DNA of 23,847 nucleotides from an uncultured Myxococcales bacterium (GCA_937998045.1 CALKVG010000201.1:1-23847); one strand, 5' to 3'. Shown: positions 16,498 to 23,839, numbered from the stretch's first letter. Numbers and translations: made by a program. The notes: generated from the sequence alone by a model not told the origin.

Positions 16498-17643
16498 GTG
16501 TCCACAATTCCCCCCACAATGACGGAACCGGTCCGACGCTTGGCGCCGGCAAACCTGCCGCCGCCCGAGCCGCGCGCCCGTGGATTCGCGGAAGCGCTCG
16601 CCGCGGCGCGCGGCAAGAACGTGCTCATCGCGCTCCGCGGTCACCCGGACCCGGATGGGATCGCGTGCGCCATCACGCAAGCGCACATCGCCCAGCGCCT
16701 GGGCGTAGCGCAGACGACGGTCGGCTATTGCCACGAGCTGAGCCACCGGGAGAACCGCGCGCTCGTGAAGCTTCTGGGGCTTGAGCTCCGCAAAATCAAG
16801 AGCGTGCGGGAGGTCGGGCGCGTGGACTTCCTCGCGCTCGTCGATGCCCACGAGGTCGACCCCGACCTCACGGACGCGGGCGAGTTCGAGGTCCTGACGA
16901 TCGTCGACCACCACCGCGCCAACGCTCCCCCCAAGGCGCGCTTCGTCGACATGCGGGTCGACGTCGGCGCTACCGCGACGATCTTCGTCGAGTACCTGCA
17001 GGAGCTCACCACCCTCGATCCCGACGTGGAGGAGGACCGCCGCATCGCTACGGCGCTGATGCACGGCCTCGCCACCGACACCGACGATTTCATGCTGGCG
17101 CGCGCGGCCGACTTTCGCGCCGCCGGGCAGATCGTCGAGGTCTGCGATCGGGACCTCCTACAGGACCTGTCCCGCCGGCTCATTGCGCCGACCGCGATGG
17201 ACGTCATCGCGCGCGCGCTTCAGGCGCTCGTCGTGCGCCGCAACTTCGCCATGGCGGGAGTCGGCTTCGTCAGCGAGGCCGAGCGCGACACGATCGCCCA
17301 GGCCGCGGACTTCCTCGTCCGTCGCGAAGACATCGACACGTGCGTGGTGTATGGCGTCGTGGGCGACAAGTACATCGAGGGCTCGCTCCGGACGCATTCG
17401 CCGAGCGTGGATCCGGCGGCATGGCTGGAGCAAGCGTTCGGGGCCGACGAGAAAGGTCGCCCCTACGGCGGCGGCAGGCGCGACAAGGGTGGCTTCCGGA
17501 TCCCGATCGGGTTCCTGGGCCGGGTGACCGACCGGCAGCAGCTCTGGCAGCTGGTAGAGCACGCGGTCCGTACCGCGCTCCTCAGGCAGTCCGGCGAGGA
17601 GCCGACGCCCGGGGTCATCGTGCCACCGGTCACTCCCACCTGA
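16498..17643 (+). CDS. DHH/DHHA1-family phosphoesterase
   Basis: 381 residues from GTG 16498; an ATG at 16519 is also in frame and neither has a strong ribosome site. The DHH catalytic motifs are all present: HPDPDG (His49, Asp51, Asp53), VDAHEVD (Asp117), the signature VDHH (Asp137-His139) and GLATDTDDF (Asp194), which together bind two manganese ions. A C-terminal DHHA1 domain follows, where the usual GGGH substrate motif reads GGGRRDKGGF (324-333). Relatives such as NrnA degrade short oligoribonucleotides and pAp, and GdpP/PgpH-type relatives act on cyclic dinucleotides. I infer a nanoRNase or pAp/linear-dinucleotide phosphatase in the cytoplasm. The changed GGGH makes the substrate uncertain. 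The formyltransferase-like gene starts 6 bases after its stop, so the two are surely cotranscribed. Confidence 0.9.
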   Translation: MSTIPPTMTEPVRRLAPANLPPPEPRARGFAEALAAARGKNVLIALRGHPDPDGIACAITQAHIAQRLGVAQTTVGYCHELSHRENRALVKLLGLELRKIKSVREVGRVDFLALVDAHEVDPDLTDAGEFEVLTIVDHHRANAPPKARFVDMRVDVGATATIFVEYLQELTTLDPDVEEDRRIATALMHGLATDTDDFMLARAADFRAAGQIVEVCDRDLLQDLSRRLIAPTAMDVIARALQALVVRRNFAMAGVGFVSEAERDTIAQAADFLVRREDIDTCVVYGVVGDKYIEGSLRTHSPSVDPAAWLEQAFGADEKGRPYGGGRRDKGGFRIPIGFLGRVTDRQQLWQLVEHAVRTALLRQSGEEPTPGVIVPPVTPT

Positions 17644-17649
17644 GCGCCT

Positions 17650-18570
17650 TTGCGGATTGCGTTCCTCGGACTGCCGCTCGCTGCGCTCTTGCTCGCTCGC
17701 GACGGTCACGAGGTCGTCTACGCGGGCGTCCTTCCCGAGCGAGGGCTGCGCCGTCTCGTCAGGCGGGTCGGCGCGCCACGGGTCCACCAGACACCGGACC
17801 TCGAGACGGACGCGGCCCTCGCCGACCTGGAGCGCTCTCGCGCGGAGCTGCTCGTAAGCTGGTTCTGGCCCAGGCGGATCCCTCCGGCAGTCCTCGCGCT
17901 CGCTACCCCCATCGGGGTGCATCCGTCCCTTCTGCCGAAGCTGCGCGGGCCCGATCCGTACTTCTGGACGATCGACGCCGGGGACACCACGACCGGCGTC
18001 ACGGCTCATCTCCTCGAGTCCGAGTACGACACGGGCCCCATCCTGGGGCAGAGGACGCTTGCCGTCGACCCGCGCTGGAACTCGTGGCGGCTCGCGCGAG
18101 CCCTCGATCGACCGTCGCTCGCGCTCCTCCGCCAGACGGTGCGGGCGTACGCCGAGGGGAAACCGCCGACGCCGCGGGTCCAGGACGAGTCGCAGGCTAC
18201 GGCCGCCCCGAAGCCCGGGGAGGACGAGCTGGCGCTGCGGTGGGCGTGGTCGGCGGAGCGGATCGAACGCAGGATCCGTGCGGCGGCCCCGTGGCCAGGT
18301 GCCTGGACCGAGATCGGCGATGAAGTCGTCGTCGTCGTCGGCGCGCGAGCGACGCTCGACTACCCGCGGGCGCTCGCCCCCGGCGAAGCGGCGGTCCGGC
18401 GTGACGGTATCGCCGTCGTCCGCGCGGGCGATGGCGCTCTCGAGCTTCTCGAGGGGCGGGCCGAGGACGACCAGACGTGGCTGGGTCCCGCCGATTTCGC
18501 GCGCATCGTCGCCCGCGCGGCCACCACGTGCGCGTCGGGAGCGCCCGGCGGTCCTTCGAGCCGAACCTGA
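17650..18570 (+). CDS. Formyltransferase-like protein (Fmt family), catalytic Asn replaced
   Basis: 306 residues from a TTG at 17650, 6 bases after the DHH stop; there is no ATG in frame nearby and MRIAFLGLPLAALLLARDGH aligns with the start of methionyl-tRNA formyltransferases. Fmt uses 10-formyltetrahydrofolate to formylate initiator Met-tRNA. The core signature is recognisable: VHPSLLPKLRG (88-100 region) and GVTAHLLESEYDTGPI, with His91 and Asp127 separated by 36 residues exactly as in GART/Fmt enzymes. The Asn two residues before the His is Gly89 here. A C-terminal OB-like part is present (IRAAAPWPGAWTEIGDEVVV), similar to that of Fmt, and the length (306) fits. The missing Asn argues against a normal formyltransferase; a hydrolase-like, altered-donor or inactive protein is possible. 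It is probably translationally coupled to the DHH gene. Confidence 0.82.
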   Translation: MRIAFLGLPLAALLLARDGHEVVYAGVLPERGLRRLVRRVGAPRVHQTPDLETDAALADLERSRAELLVSWFWPRRIPPAVLALATPIGVHPSLLPKLRGPDPYFWTIDAGDTTTGVTAHLLESEYDTGPILGQRTLAVDPRWNSWRLARALDRPSLALLRQTVRAYAEGKPPTPRVQDESQATAAPKPGEDELALRWAWSAERIERRIRAAAPWPGAWTEIGDEVVVVVGARATLDYPRALAPGEAAVRRDGIAVVRAGDGALELLEGRAEDDQTWLGPADFARIVARAATTCASGAPGGPSSRT

Positions 18571-18635
18571 GCCGATGATTCCCATTGCGCGGAGCGTCCG
18601 GCTACGGTTCGATCTTCGCTGAGGAGAAAGCCACC

Positions 18636-19568
18636 GTGTCTGACACCGTCACGCTGGCCCGCGCGGCCCGGGAGTCGCTCGCGCGCGGTCTGAACGCCCT
18701 TCAAGCCGACCCGAAAGTGCCTCCCCAGATCCTCGACCTGGCGGCTCCCATTGCGCAGGCAATGGGAGCGCTGCACCAGATCGAGCGCTCGGGCGGTGCG
18801 ATGCTCGCGGCGAACGCGCAGACCGCGCTCACGTGCGTGCAGACGGCGCTCGCCCAGCTTCAGGCGCAGCCGCAGCAGCAGCAGGCCGTCGTCTCGGCGA
18901 TGGAATCGGTCGCCGGGGCGCTCGGCAGCGTGCACTCCCTCGTGCGGGCCACGCAGGCCCAGCAGCCGGCGGCGCCCGCGCCCGCGCAGCCCGCGCCCGT
19001 CGCGATGCAACCACGAGCGGCGGTGCCTCAGCCTCCGCCGCCGCAGCCCGCCCCCGCTCCTCGCGCAGCACCGGCGCCGCAACCCGCCGCCCATGCGCCC
19101 CCGCCGGCCGCGTATGCTCCTCCACAGCAGCCCCCGGCGGCGGCACGCGCCGCCCCTGCGGCCGCACCGCCTGCAGGCTATCCCGCGGCCCCCGCTGCGC
19201 AGCCGGCGCCGCGTGCCTACGCACCGGCGGGCGACGCACCCGTCGTGCCCGCCGAGCTCGGAGCGCACAGTCCGAGCAACTTTTACAAGGGGCTATCCGG
19301 CAACGACATCGTCGATCACGGCGGACTGTTCGTGTCGACGTACAAACTCCCGAAGCTCGGCGCGCCCGTACGCCTGAAGGTGTCACTGCCCGGCGGCTAC
19401 GAGTTCGAAGCGAACGCCATCGTCCGCTGGCGGCGCGAGGCCAACGACGGGGGCAGCGACGCGCCTCCCGGTTTCGGCGCTCAGTTCACCGAGATCACCC
19501 CGGAGGCTCGACAGCTCGTGTATCGCTATGTGCGCAATCGCGAGCCGATGTTCCACGACGACCTGTGA
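18636..19568 (+). CDS. PilZ-type domain protein with Ala/Pro linker
   Basis: 310 residues from GTG 18636, chosen for the AGGAG ribosome site nine bases upstream; an upstream TTG in frame has none. Residues 1-105 are helical (TVTLARAARESLARGLNALQ, then IAQAMGALHQIERSGG and QTALTCVQTALAQLQAQPQQ). Residues about 106-205 are a Pro/Ala linker. The last 100 residues (SNFYKGLSGNDIVDHGGLFV...PPGFGAQFTEITPEARQLVY) fit the myxobacterial PilZ-like family (TIGR02266), in which GGLFVST and GFGAQF are the typical conserved strands. Canonical PilZ domains bind c-di-GMP through RxxxR and D/NxSxxG; the RxxxR is absent here, so binding is doubtful. I infer a cytoplasmic signalling or adaptor protein. It lies 65 bases after the formyltransferase-like gene. 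A strong hairpin is encoded in its early codons. Confidence 0.85.
   Translation: MSDTVTLARAARESLARGLNALQADPKVPPQILDLAAPIAQAMGALHQIERSGGAMLAANAQTALTCVQTALAQLQAQPQQQQAVVSAMESVAGALGSVHSLVRATQAQQPAAPAPAQPAPVAMQPRAAVPQPPPPQPAPAPRAAPAPQPAAHAPPPAAYAPPQQPPAAARAAPAAAPPAGYPAAPAAQPAPRAYAPAGDAPVVPAELGAHSPSNFYKGLSGNDIVDHGGLFVSTYKLPKLGAPVRLKVSLPGGYEFEANAIVRWRREANDGGSDAPPGFGAQFTEITPEARQLVYRYVRNREPMFHDDL
18744..18769. repeat. Perfect inverted repeat (11-base arms) inside the PilZ-type gene
   Basis: GCTCCCATTGC (18744-18754), loop GCAG, then GCAATGGGAGC (18759-18769). The arms are exactly complementary. A second copy of TCCCATTGC lies in the leader at 18580-18588, so the distal arm could pair with either. 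See the finding. Confidence 0.75.
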
Positions 19569-19635
19569 GCGAAGCGCGTCGGACTGGCTTCGGCCTGCAC
19601 GCTCCAGCTTTCGGCTCGGCGGCGTTCCCCCACCA

Positions 19636-19664
19636 CCGGGCTGAAGGCTAAAGCCTAGAGCCGG
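19636..19664. repeat. Imperfect inverted repeat between the PilZ-type and protease genes
   Basis: GGCT, then AGGC, loop TAAA, GCCT, and AGCC form a nested stem with small internal loops, extendable by CC/GG with a bulge. It stands in a 120-base gap, 68 bases after the PilZ-type stop. No T-run follows, so it is not a classic intrinsic terminator; RNA stabilising or partial termination is possible. Confidence 0.5.
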
Positions 19665-19688
19665 AAGAGAGTTTAGACTGCGCCGGGC

Positions 19689-22661
19689 TTGCGCCGCTGC
19701 GGCTTCCTCTTCGCGTTCGTCGTCGTTGCGCTCCAACTTCTGGCGCGGTCCGCGCGCGCCGCCGACGACCCGCGCCTTCTCTGGAAGACGCTCGAAACGC
19801 CTCACTTTCGCATCACCTATTACTCCACCGAAGACGAGGTGGCCGACGACGTCGCGAACCTGGCCGAGGCGATCTTCGCTCGCCTCGCGCCCGCCGTCGG
19901 ATGGGTGCCCAGCGAGAAGACCGAGGTGCTGCTGACCGATCAGACCGACAGCGCCAACGGCTCGGCGAGCGCCGTCCCTTACAACGCCGTGCGCCTTTAC
20001 GTCACGGCCCCCGACGACATGTCGCCGCTGGGTGACGTCGACGACTGGTACCTCGAGCTCCTCACGCACGAGTACACGCACATCCTGCACACCGATCACA
20101 TCGGGGGTATTCCCGCGCTGGTCAACCGCATCCTGGGAAAGACGTTAGCTCCCAACCAGGTGCAGCCCCACTGGCTGCTGGAGGGGCTGGCCGTGTTCGA
20201 GGAGAGCGAGCGCACGAGCGGCGGGCGCCTGCGATCGTCGATGTGGAACATGTGGATGCGCGCCGACGTCCTGGAGGGGAACACCGCGACGCTCGACGTG
20301 TTCTCGAACGTTCCGCGGCGCTGGCCCCAGGGAAATATCTGGTACCTCTACGGGTCGTTTTTCTTGAAGTGGATCGCCGAGACGTACGGCGAGCAGGCGA
20401 TCCGCGCGATGATCGACGACTACGGCCAGCAGATCATCCCGTTCGCCATCAACCGGTCGATACGCCGCGCGACGGGCAAGACCTTCGAAGAGCTCTACCC
20501 CGCCTGGATCGACTCGCTGAAGCGCTCGTTCGGCGAGCAGGCCGACGCCATCCGCGCGCGCGGCCTGCGCGAAGGGGTCCGCGTCACGCACAAGGGGAAC
20601 ACCGCCGGGCGTCCGCGGTGGATCCCGCCGAACGCGTGGCCCGAGCACGCCGGTGAACTCTGCGGATTCATCGACGACGGGCACACGACGCCGGGCGTGT
20701 GGGCGCTGCCGCTCGTGCGCTCGGCGGACGGAGCGGTCGTCGGCTCGCGCGAAGACCGTCGAGAGCTGCTGATCCGGACGGGAGGCGTCACCGGACCTTC
20801 GTTTCTGCCCGACGGCACGGCCGTCTTCAACGCGAACGACGTCTTCAACAACCTCTTCTTTTTCGACGACCTCTTCGAGCTGCCCGCGCACGAGAAGAGC
20901 CCCGTCGGGCTCGAGGGCAAACGCGTCCGCTGGAGCCATGGGTGGCGCGCCGTCGATCCGAGCGTCTCGCCCGACGGACGCCGGGTCGCGTTCACCACGA
21001 ACCATCGCGGGACCACGTACCTGATGATGGCCGACATCGTGCCTGCGCCCGATGGGCGCGGGCATACGCTCGTCAACGTGCGCCCGCTGGTGCGGAGCGC
21101 CCGCTTCGATCAGGCGTTCACCCCGCGCTGGTCCCCCGACAACCGCCACGTCGCCTACAGCGCGTGGCAACACGGCGGTTATCGGGACGTGAGGATCGTC
21201 GACACCGAGGACGGCTCCTGGGTGAACGTGACGCACGACCGCGCCGTCGACGGCGATCCTGTGTACTCGTCCGACGGGCGCTGGCTCTACTTCCACTCCG
21301 ATCGCACGGGCGTCATGAACGTCTACGCCTACGAGCTGGCGACCGGCGCGCTGAAGCAGGTGACCAACACGATCAACGGCGCCTACCAGCCCGAACCATC
21401 ACCCGACGGCAAGTCGATCGCGTACCTCGGCTACACGCACGAGGGCTACGACCTCTTCGTGATGTCCCTCGACGAGTCGCAGTGGCTGCCCGCCCTGCCT
21501 TACGAAGAGATGCGCCCCGCACCCCCCCCCGAACCCACGCCGCTGCACATCGTTCCGAAGCCGTACGAGCCATGGACGACGCTCGCTGCGCGCAAGTACT
21601 CCCTCCAGATCACCCCTGGGAACTTCGGGCAGGCCACGATCCTCACCGCGGCGGGCAGCGACATCGCGGGGCACCATTCGCTCACGGCGACGGTGACCAC
21701 GGAATGGGAGCACCCCGAGCTCGAGGGGAGCGTCGCGTACACCTACGGGCGGCTGCCCTTCGACGTCGGACTGAGCGTCTTTCGCACGATCGCGCCGGAG
21801 ACCGACTACCGCCTGGGAAGCAATGCGGTCGAGTGGATCCAGGAGACCGTCGGCGCCACGAGCGAGATCGCGTACTCGATGCCGCGCGCCTTCGACTCCC
21901 AGTCCTTCGACCTCTCGTACAGTCTGGCGCGCACGGCAGGCGAGCTCCCGCTCCCCGTGTCCCAGCTCAACCCGTACGACACGCCGAGCATCCCGACGCG
22001 TGGAACGCTCGGCACGCTGCACCTCGGCTGGAGTTACTCGAACGCGCAGGGCTACCTCTACAGCGTCGGCAACGAGCACGGCTACGCCGTCGGCGCGACC
22101 TTCGACGTCGCCGACGAGGCGCTGGCGAGCGACTTCACCGGGTACGCCGCGACGTTCAACATCGCGACCTACTACCTCATGCCGTGGCTCCATCACCACG
22201 CGCTCGCGCTCCACGCGGGCGGCGGCATGAGCGGAGGAAACCGCGGGGGCCGCGGCCCGTTCTACGTCGGGGGCTTCATCGATCTCCCGGTCGTGAACGT
22301 CGTTCAGAACTACCTGATCCAGGGAGGGATCGCGCTCCGCGGGTATCCGGTCGTCGCCGAAGCGGGAAGCTACTACGCGCTCTTCGACGCGGAGTACCGG
22401 TTCCCGATCGCGAACATCGACCGCGGACCCTCTACGTTGCCCTTCTTCTTGAACCGCATCAGCGGGGCCGCCTTCGTCGACTACGGGAGCGCGTTCGACA
22501 ACGCCGCCACCGCGGAATTCAAGACGGGAATCGGCGGCGAGCTCTGGCTCGACATGACCCTCGGCTACGTCCTCGGGTTCACCTTCCGGGCCGGGTACGC
22601 GAGAGGCCTCGCCAGCGGCGGAATCGACAAGACGTACTTCGTCGCCTCGATCCCTTTCTGA
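19689..22661 (+). CDS. Secreted gluzincin metalloprotease/beta-propeller/outer-membrane beta-barrel protein
   Basis: 990 residues from TTG 19689, which opens a good signal peptide (MRRCGFLFAFVVVALQLLAR, then SARA cut site). Module 1 (about 25-290) has a metalloprotease site HEYTH with His127, Glu128 and His131, and a third ligand Glu165 in WLLEGLAVFEE, the gluzincin peptidase-MA arrangement. Module 2 (about 300-600) is a TolB/PD40-like propeller with repeated SPDGRRVAF, SPDNRHVAY, SSDGRWLYF and SPDGKSIAY. Module 3 (about 625-990) looks like a membrane beta-barrel of alternating aromatic strands and ends YFVASIPF, the C-terminal Phe typical of Bam-inserted porins. I infer a protein held in the outer membrane by the barrel. 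The orientation of the protease (periplasm or outside) is not determinable. A run of nine C lies in the linker between modules 2 and 3. Confidence 0.88.
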   Translation: MRRCGFLFAFVVVALQLLARSARAADDPRLLWKTLETPHFRITYYSTEDEVADDVANLAEAIFARLAPAVGWVPSEKTEVLLTDQTDSANGSASAVPYNAVRLYVTAPDDMSPLGDVDDWYLELLTHEYTHILHTDHIGGIPALVNRILGKTLAPNQVQPHWLLEGLAVFEESERTSGGRLRSSMWNMWMRADVLEGNTATLDVFSNVPRRWPQGNIWYLYGSFFLKWIAETYGEQAIRAMIDDYGQQIIPFAINRSIRRATGKTFEELYPAWIDSLKRSFGEQADAIRARGLREGVRVTHKGNTAGRPRWIPPNAWPEHAGELCGFIDDGHTTPGVWALPLVRSADGAVVGSREDRRELLIRTGGVTGPSFLPDGTAVFNANDVFNNLFFFDDLFELPAHEKSPVGLEGKRVRWSHGWRAVDPSVSPDGRRVAFTTNHRGTTYLMMADIVPAPDGRGHTLVNVRPLVRSARFDQAFTPRWSPDNRHVAYSAWQHGGYRDVRIVDTEDGSWVNVTHDRAVDGDPVYSSDGRWLYFHSDRTGVMNVYAYELATGALKQVTNTINGAYQPEPSPDGKSIAYLGYTHEGYDLFVMSLDESQWLPALPYEEMRPAPPPEPTPLHIVPKPYEPWTTLAARKYSLQITPGNFGQATILTAAGSDIAGHHSLTATVTTEWEHPELEGSVAYTYGRLPFDVGLSVFRTIAPETDYRLGSNAVEWIQETVGATSEIAYSMPRAFDSQSFDLSYSLARTAGELPLPVSQLNPYDTPSIPTRGTLGTLHLGWSYSNAQGYLYSVGNEHGYAVGATFDVADEALASDFTGYAATFNIATYYLMPWLHHHALALHAGGGMSGGNRGGRGPFYVGGFIDLPVVNVVQNYLIQGGIALRGYPVVAEAGSYYALFDAEYRFPIANIDRGPSTLPFFLNRISGAAFVDYGSAFDNAATAEFKTGIGGELWLDMTLGYVLGFTFRAGYARGLASGGIDKTYFVASIPF

Positions 22662-22697
22662 CGGACACGAAACTTGGCCCGCTCCCCGAACGTGTGC

Positions 22698-22711
22698 GCT
22701 CCTCGCGGAGC
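22698..22711 (+). promoter_or_regulatory. Hairpin covering the ribosome binding site of the small lipoprotein gene
   Basis: GCTCC, loop TCGC, then GGAGC. The GGAG arm (22707-22710) is the only good ribosome site for the ATG at 22715, so the stem would hide it in the free mRNA. The gene follows the large protease gene by only 53 bases. Confidence 0.5.
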
Positions 22712-22714
22712 ACG

Positions 22715-23230
22715 ATGCGTACGTACCTGGTCGCCTCGGCCCTTCCCGTCGCAGCACTCCTGACCGGCTGCCCCATGCCCGAAACCCCGCTCGCGCGCGC
22801 CCAACAGACGGTGCAGGAGTTCAACGTCGACTCGCGCTTCGGACGAAGCGAGCTCCTCATCGAGCACGTCGCGCCGGACGCTCGGGACAAATTCGTGCTG
22901 CAGCACCGCGGATGGGGCGCGAGCGTGCGAGTGGCCGACGTCGAGATCGACGGGATGCGTCCGCACGGCGATCACGACGTGGACGTTCTCGTCCGGGTCG
23001 CGTGGTACCGGCCCGAGGACCAGCTGCTGCGCTCGACCACGCTCCGGCAGAGCTGGAGGGATCGCCCCGGCGGCTGGAAGCTGGTCGACGAGCAGCGAGT
23101 CGACGGCGAAGCCGGCCTGCTCGGGGAGCCTGTCCTCTACGAGGCGCCTGCCGCGCACCCCCCGGCTCGGTTTCCGACGGTCCGACTGACCGGCGATCCC
23201 GAGCCCGGGACAGAGCCGGCGAGCGACTGA
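22715..23230 (+). CDS. Small lipoprotein of unknown function
   Basis: 171 residues from ATG 22715, with GGAG five bases upstream. The N-terminus MRTYLVASALPVAALLTGC is a textbook lipoprotein signal with Cys19, so the protein is probably lipid-anchored in the cell envelope. The mature part has a compact alpha/beta look (TVQEFNVDSRFGRSELLIEH, then DVLVRVAWYRPEDQLLRSTT and LRQSWRDRPGGWKLVDEQRV), similar in feel to NTF2-like or SnoaL-type folds, but I cannot assign the family. The last 30 residues are Pro-rich. It follows the protease-barrel gene by 53 bases and is probably cotranscribed; it could be an accessory envelope protein for it. Its stop is only 6 bases from the stop of the convergent basic-protein gene. 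Confidence 0.82.
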   Translation: MRTYLVASALPVAALLTGCPMPETPLARAQQTVQEFNVDSRFGRSELLIEHVAPDARDKFVLQHRGWGASVRVADVEIDGMRPHGDHDVDVLVRVAWYRPEDQLLRSTTLRQSWRDRPGGWKLVDEQRVDGEAGLLGEPVLYEAPAAHPPARFPTVRLTGDPEPGTEPASD

Positions 23231-23236
23231 CGCCTC

Positions 23237-23506
23237 TCAGGCGGCGGGCGCAGAGCCCGTTGGAGTCGTGGGCGGGGATGGGACCGACGGCGGTGCCGCG
23301 GGAGCCGATGGCGCGGGCGTCGGCGCGGCCGAAGCTCCCTTAGAAGCCTTCTTCGGGGCCGGCGACTTCTTGGCGCTTCCCTGGGCCGTCGCGGCCTTTC
23401 GCTCTGCGGAGTGCCGCTTGAGCCGCGCCTTCTTGTTCACCTGCGACTTGCGGCGCTTCATCTTCATCGAGTTGCGGCGGTCGTGCTTTCCCACGGCGCG
23501 CACCAT
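23237..23506 (-). CDS. Small, very basic protein with Ala/Pro tail
   Basis: 89 residues from ATG 23506; a GTG at 23494, giving a start at GKHDRRNSMKMKRRK, may be the true one. No ribosome site is clear for either. Residues 5-45 are dense in Lys and Arg (GKHDRRNSMKMKRRKSQVNK, then KARLKRHSAERKAATAQG). After this come two short Lys/Pro/Ala runs (KKSPAPKKASKG), and the end is a disordered Ala/Pro/Ser tail. The composition recalls small histone-H1-like or other nucleic-acid-binding proteins, but I do not recognise a named family. A DNA- or RNA-binding role is inferred from charge alone. Confidence 0.65.
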   Translation of the reverse strand: MVRAVGKHDRRNSMKMKRRKSQVNKKARLKRHSAERKAATAQGSAKKSPAPKKASKGASAAPTPAPSAPAAPPSVPSPPTTPTGSAPAA

Positions 23507-23581
23507 GCCCGGGCGGGCCCGCTGCAGTCAAGCCCGACGACACCCGGGGAAGCGCCCGCGAGCGCCTCGCGGCGGCGAGGC

Positions 23582-23839
23582 TCAGCCCGTGCCTTCGGCG
23601 GCGGTTGCCTCGCGGCTGCGGACCTCGAGGCGATAGCGACTGTTGATGGTCTCGATGTAGAAGACCTCGCGACCGGCGATGCGCAGAACCCGCTTCACCG
23701 GGGTCGTCACGTACTCGTGCATCCCATCCGGGAACTCGATAACGACGACCGAGCCTTTGCGTGGTGCTCGCACCAGCCGGCCGGCCACGGCCCGGGCGCC
23801 CTTTCCGAGCTTGCGCAAGACCACGTCCACGTAAGTCAA
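23582..23839 (-). CDS. Small hypothetical protein, possibly extending past the right edge
   Basis: 85 residues from a TTG at 23839. The frame stays open to the window edge, so a start further right is possible; a GTG at 23830 is another choice. After a basic start (TYVDVVLRKLGKGARAVAGR, then LVRAPRKG) comes a well-formed beta-rich segment: SVVVIEFPDGMHEYVTTPVK, then RVLRIAGREVFYIETINSRY, ending in RLEVRS. This strand pattern and the normal codon use indicate a real protein, perhaps a small beta-barrel or SH3-like fold. I do not recognise the family. It lies 75 bases upstream of the small basic protein on the same strand, so the two may be cotranscribed. Confidence 0.65.
   Translation of the reverse strand: MTYVDVVLRKLGKGARAVAGRLVRAPRKGSVVVIEFPDGMHEYVTTPVKRVLRIAGREVFYIETINSRYRLEVRSREATAAEGTG

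Noticed and set aside
21399..22757. Minus-strand open frames across the protease-barrel gene (also 20145-21296)
   Set aside because: They mirror the codon bias of the real gene and show no domain, start signal or hydrophobic pattern.
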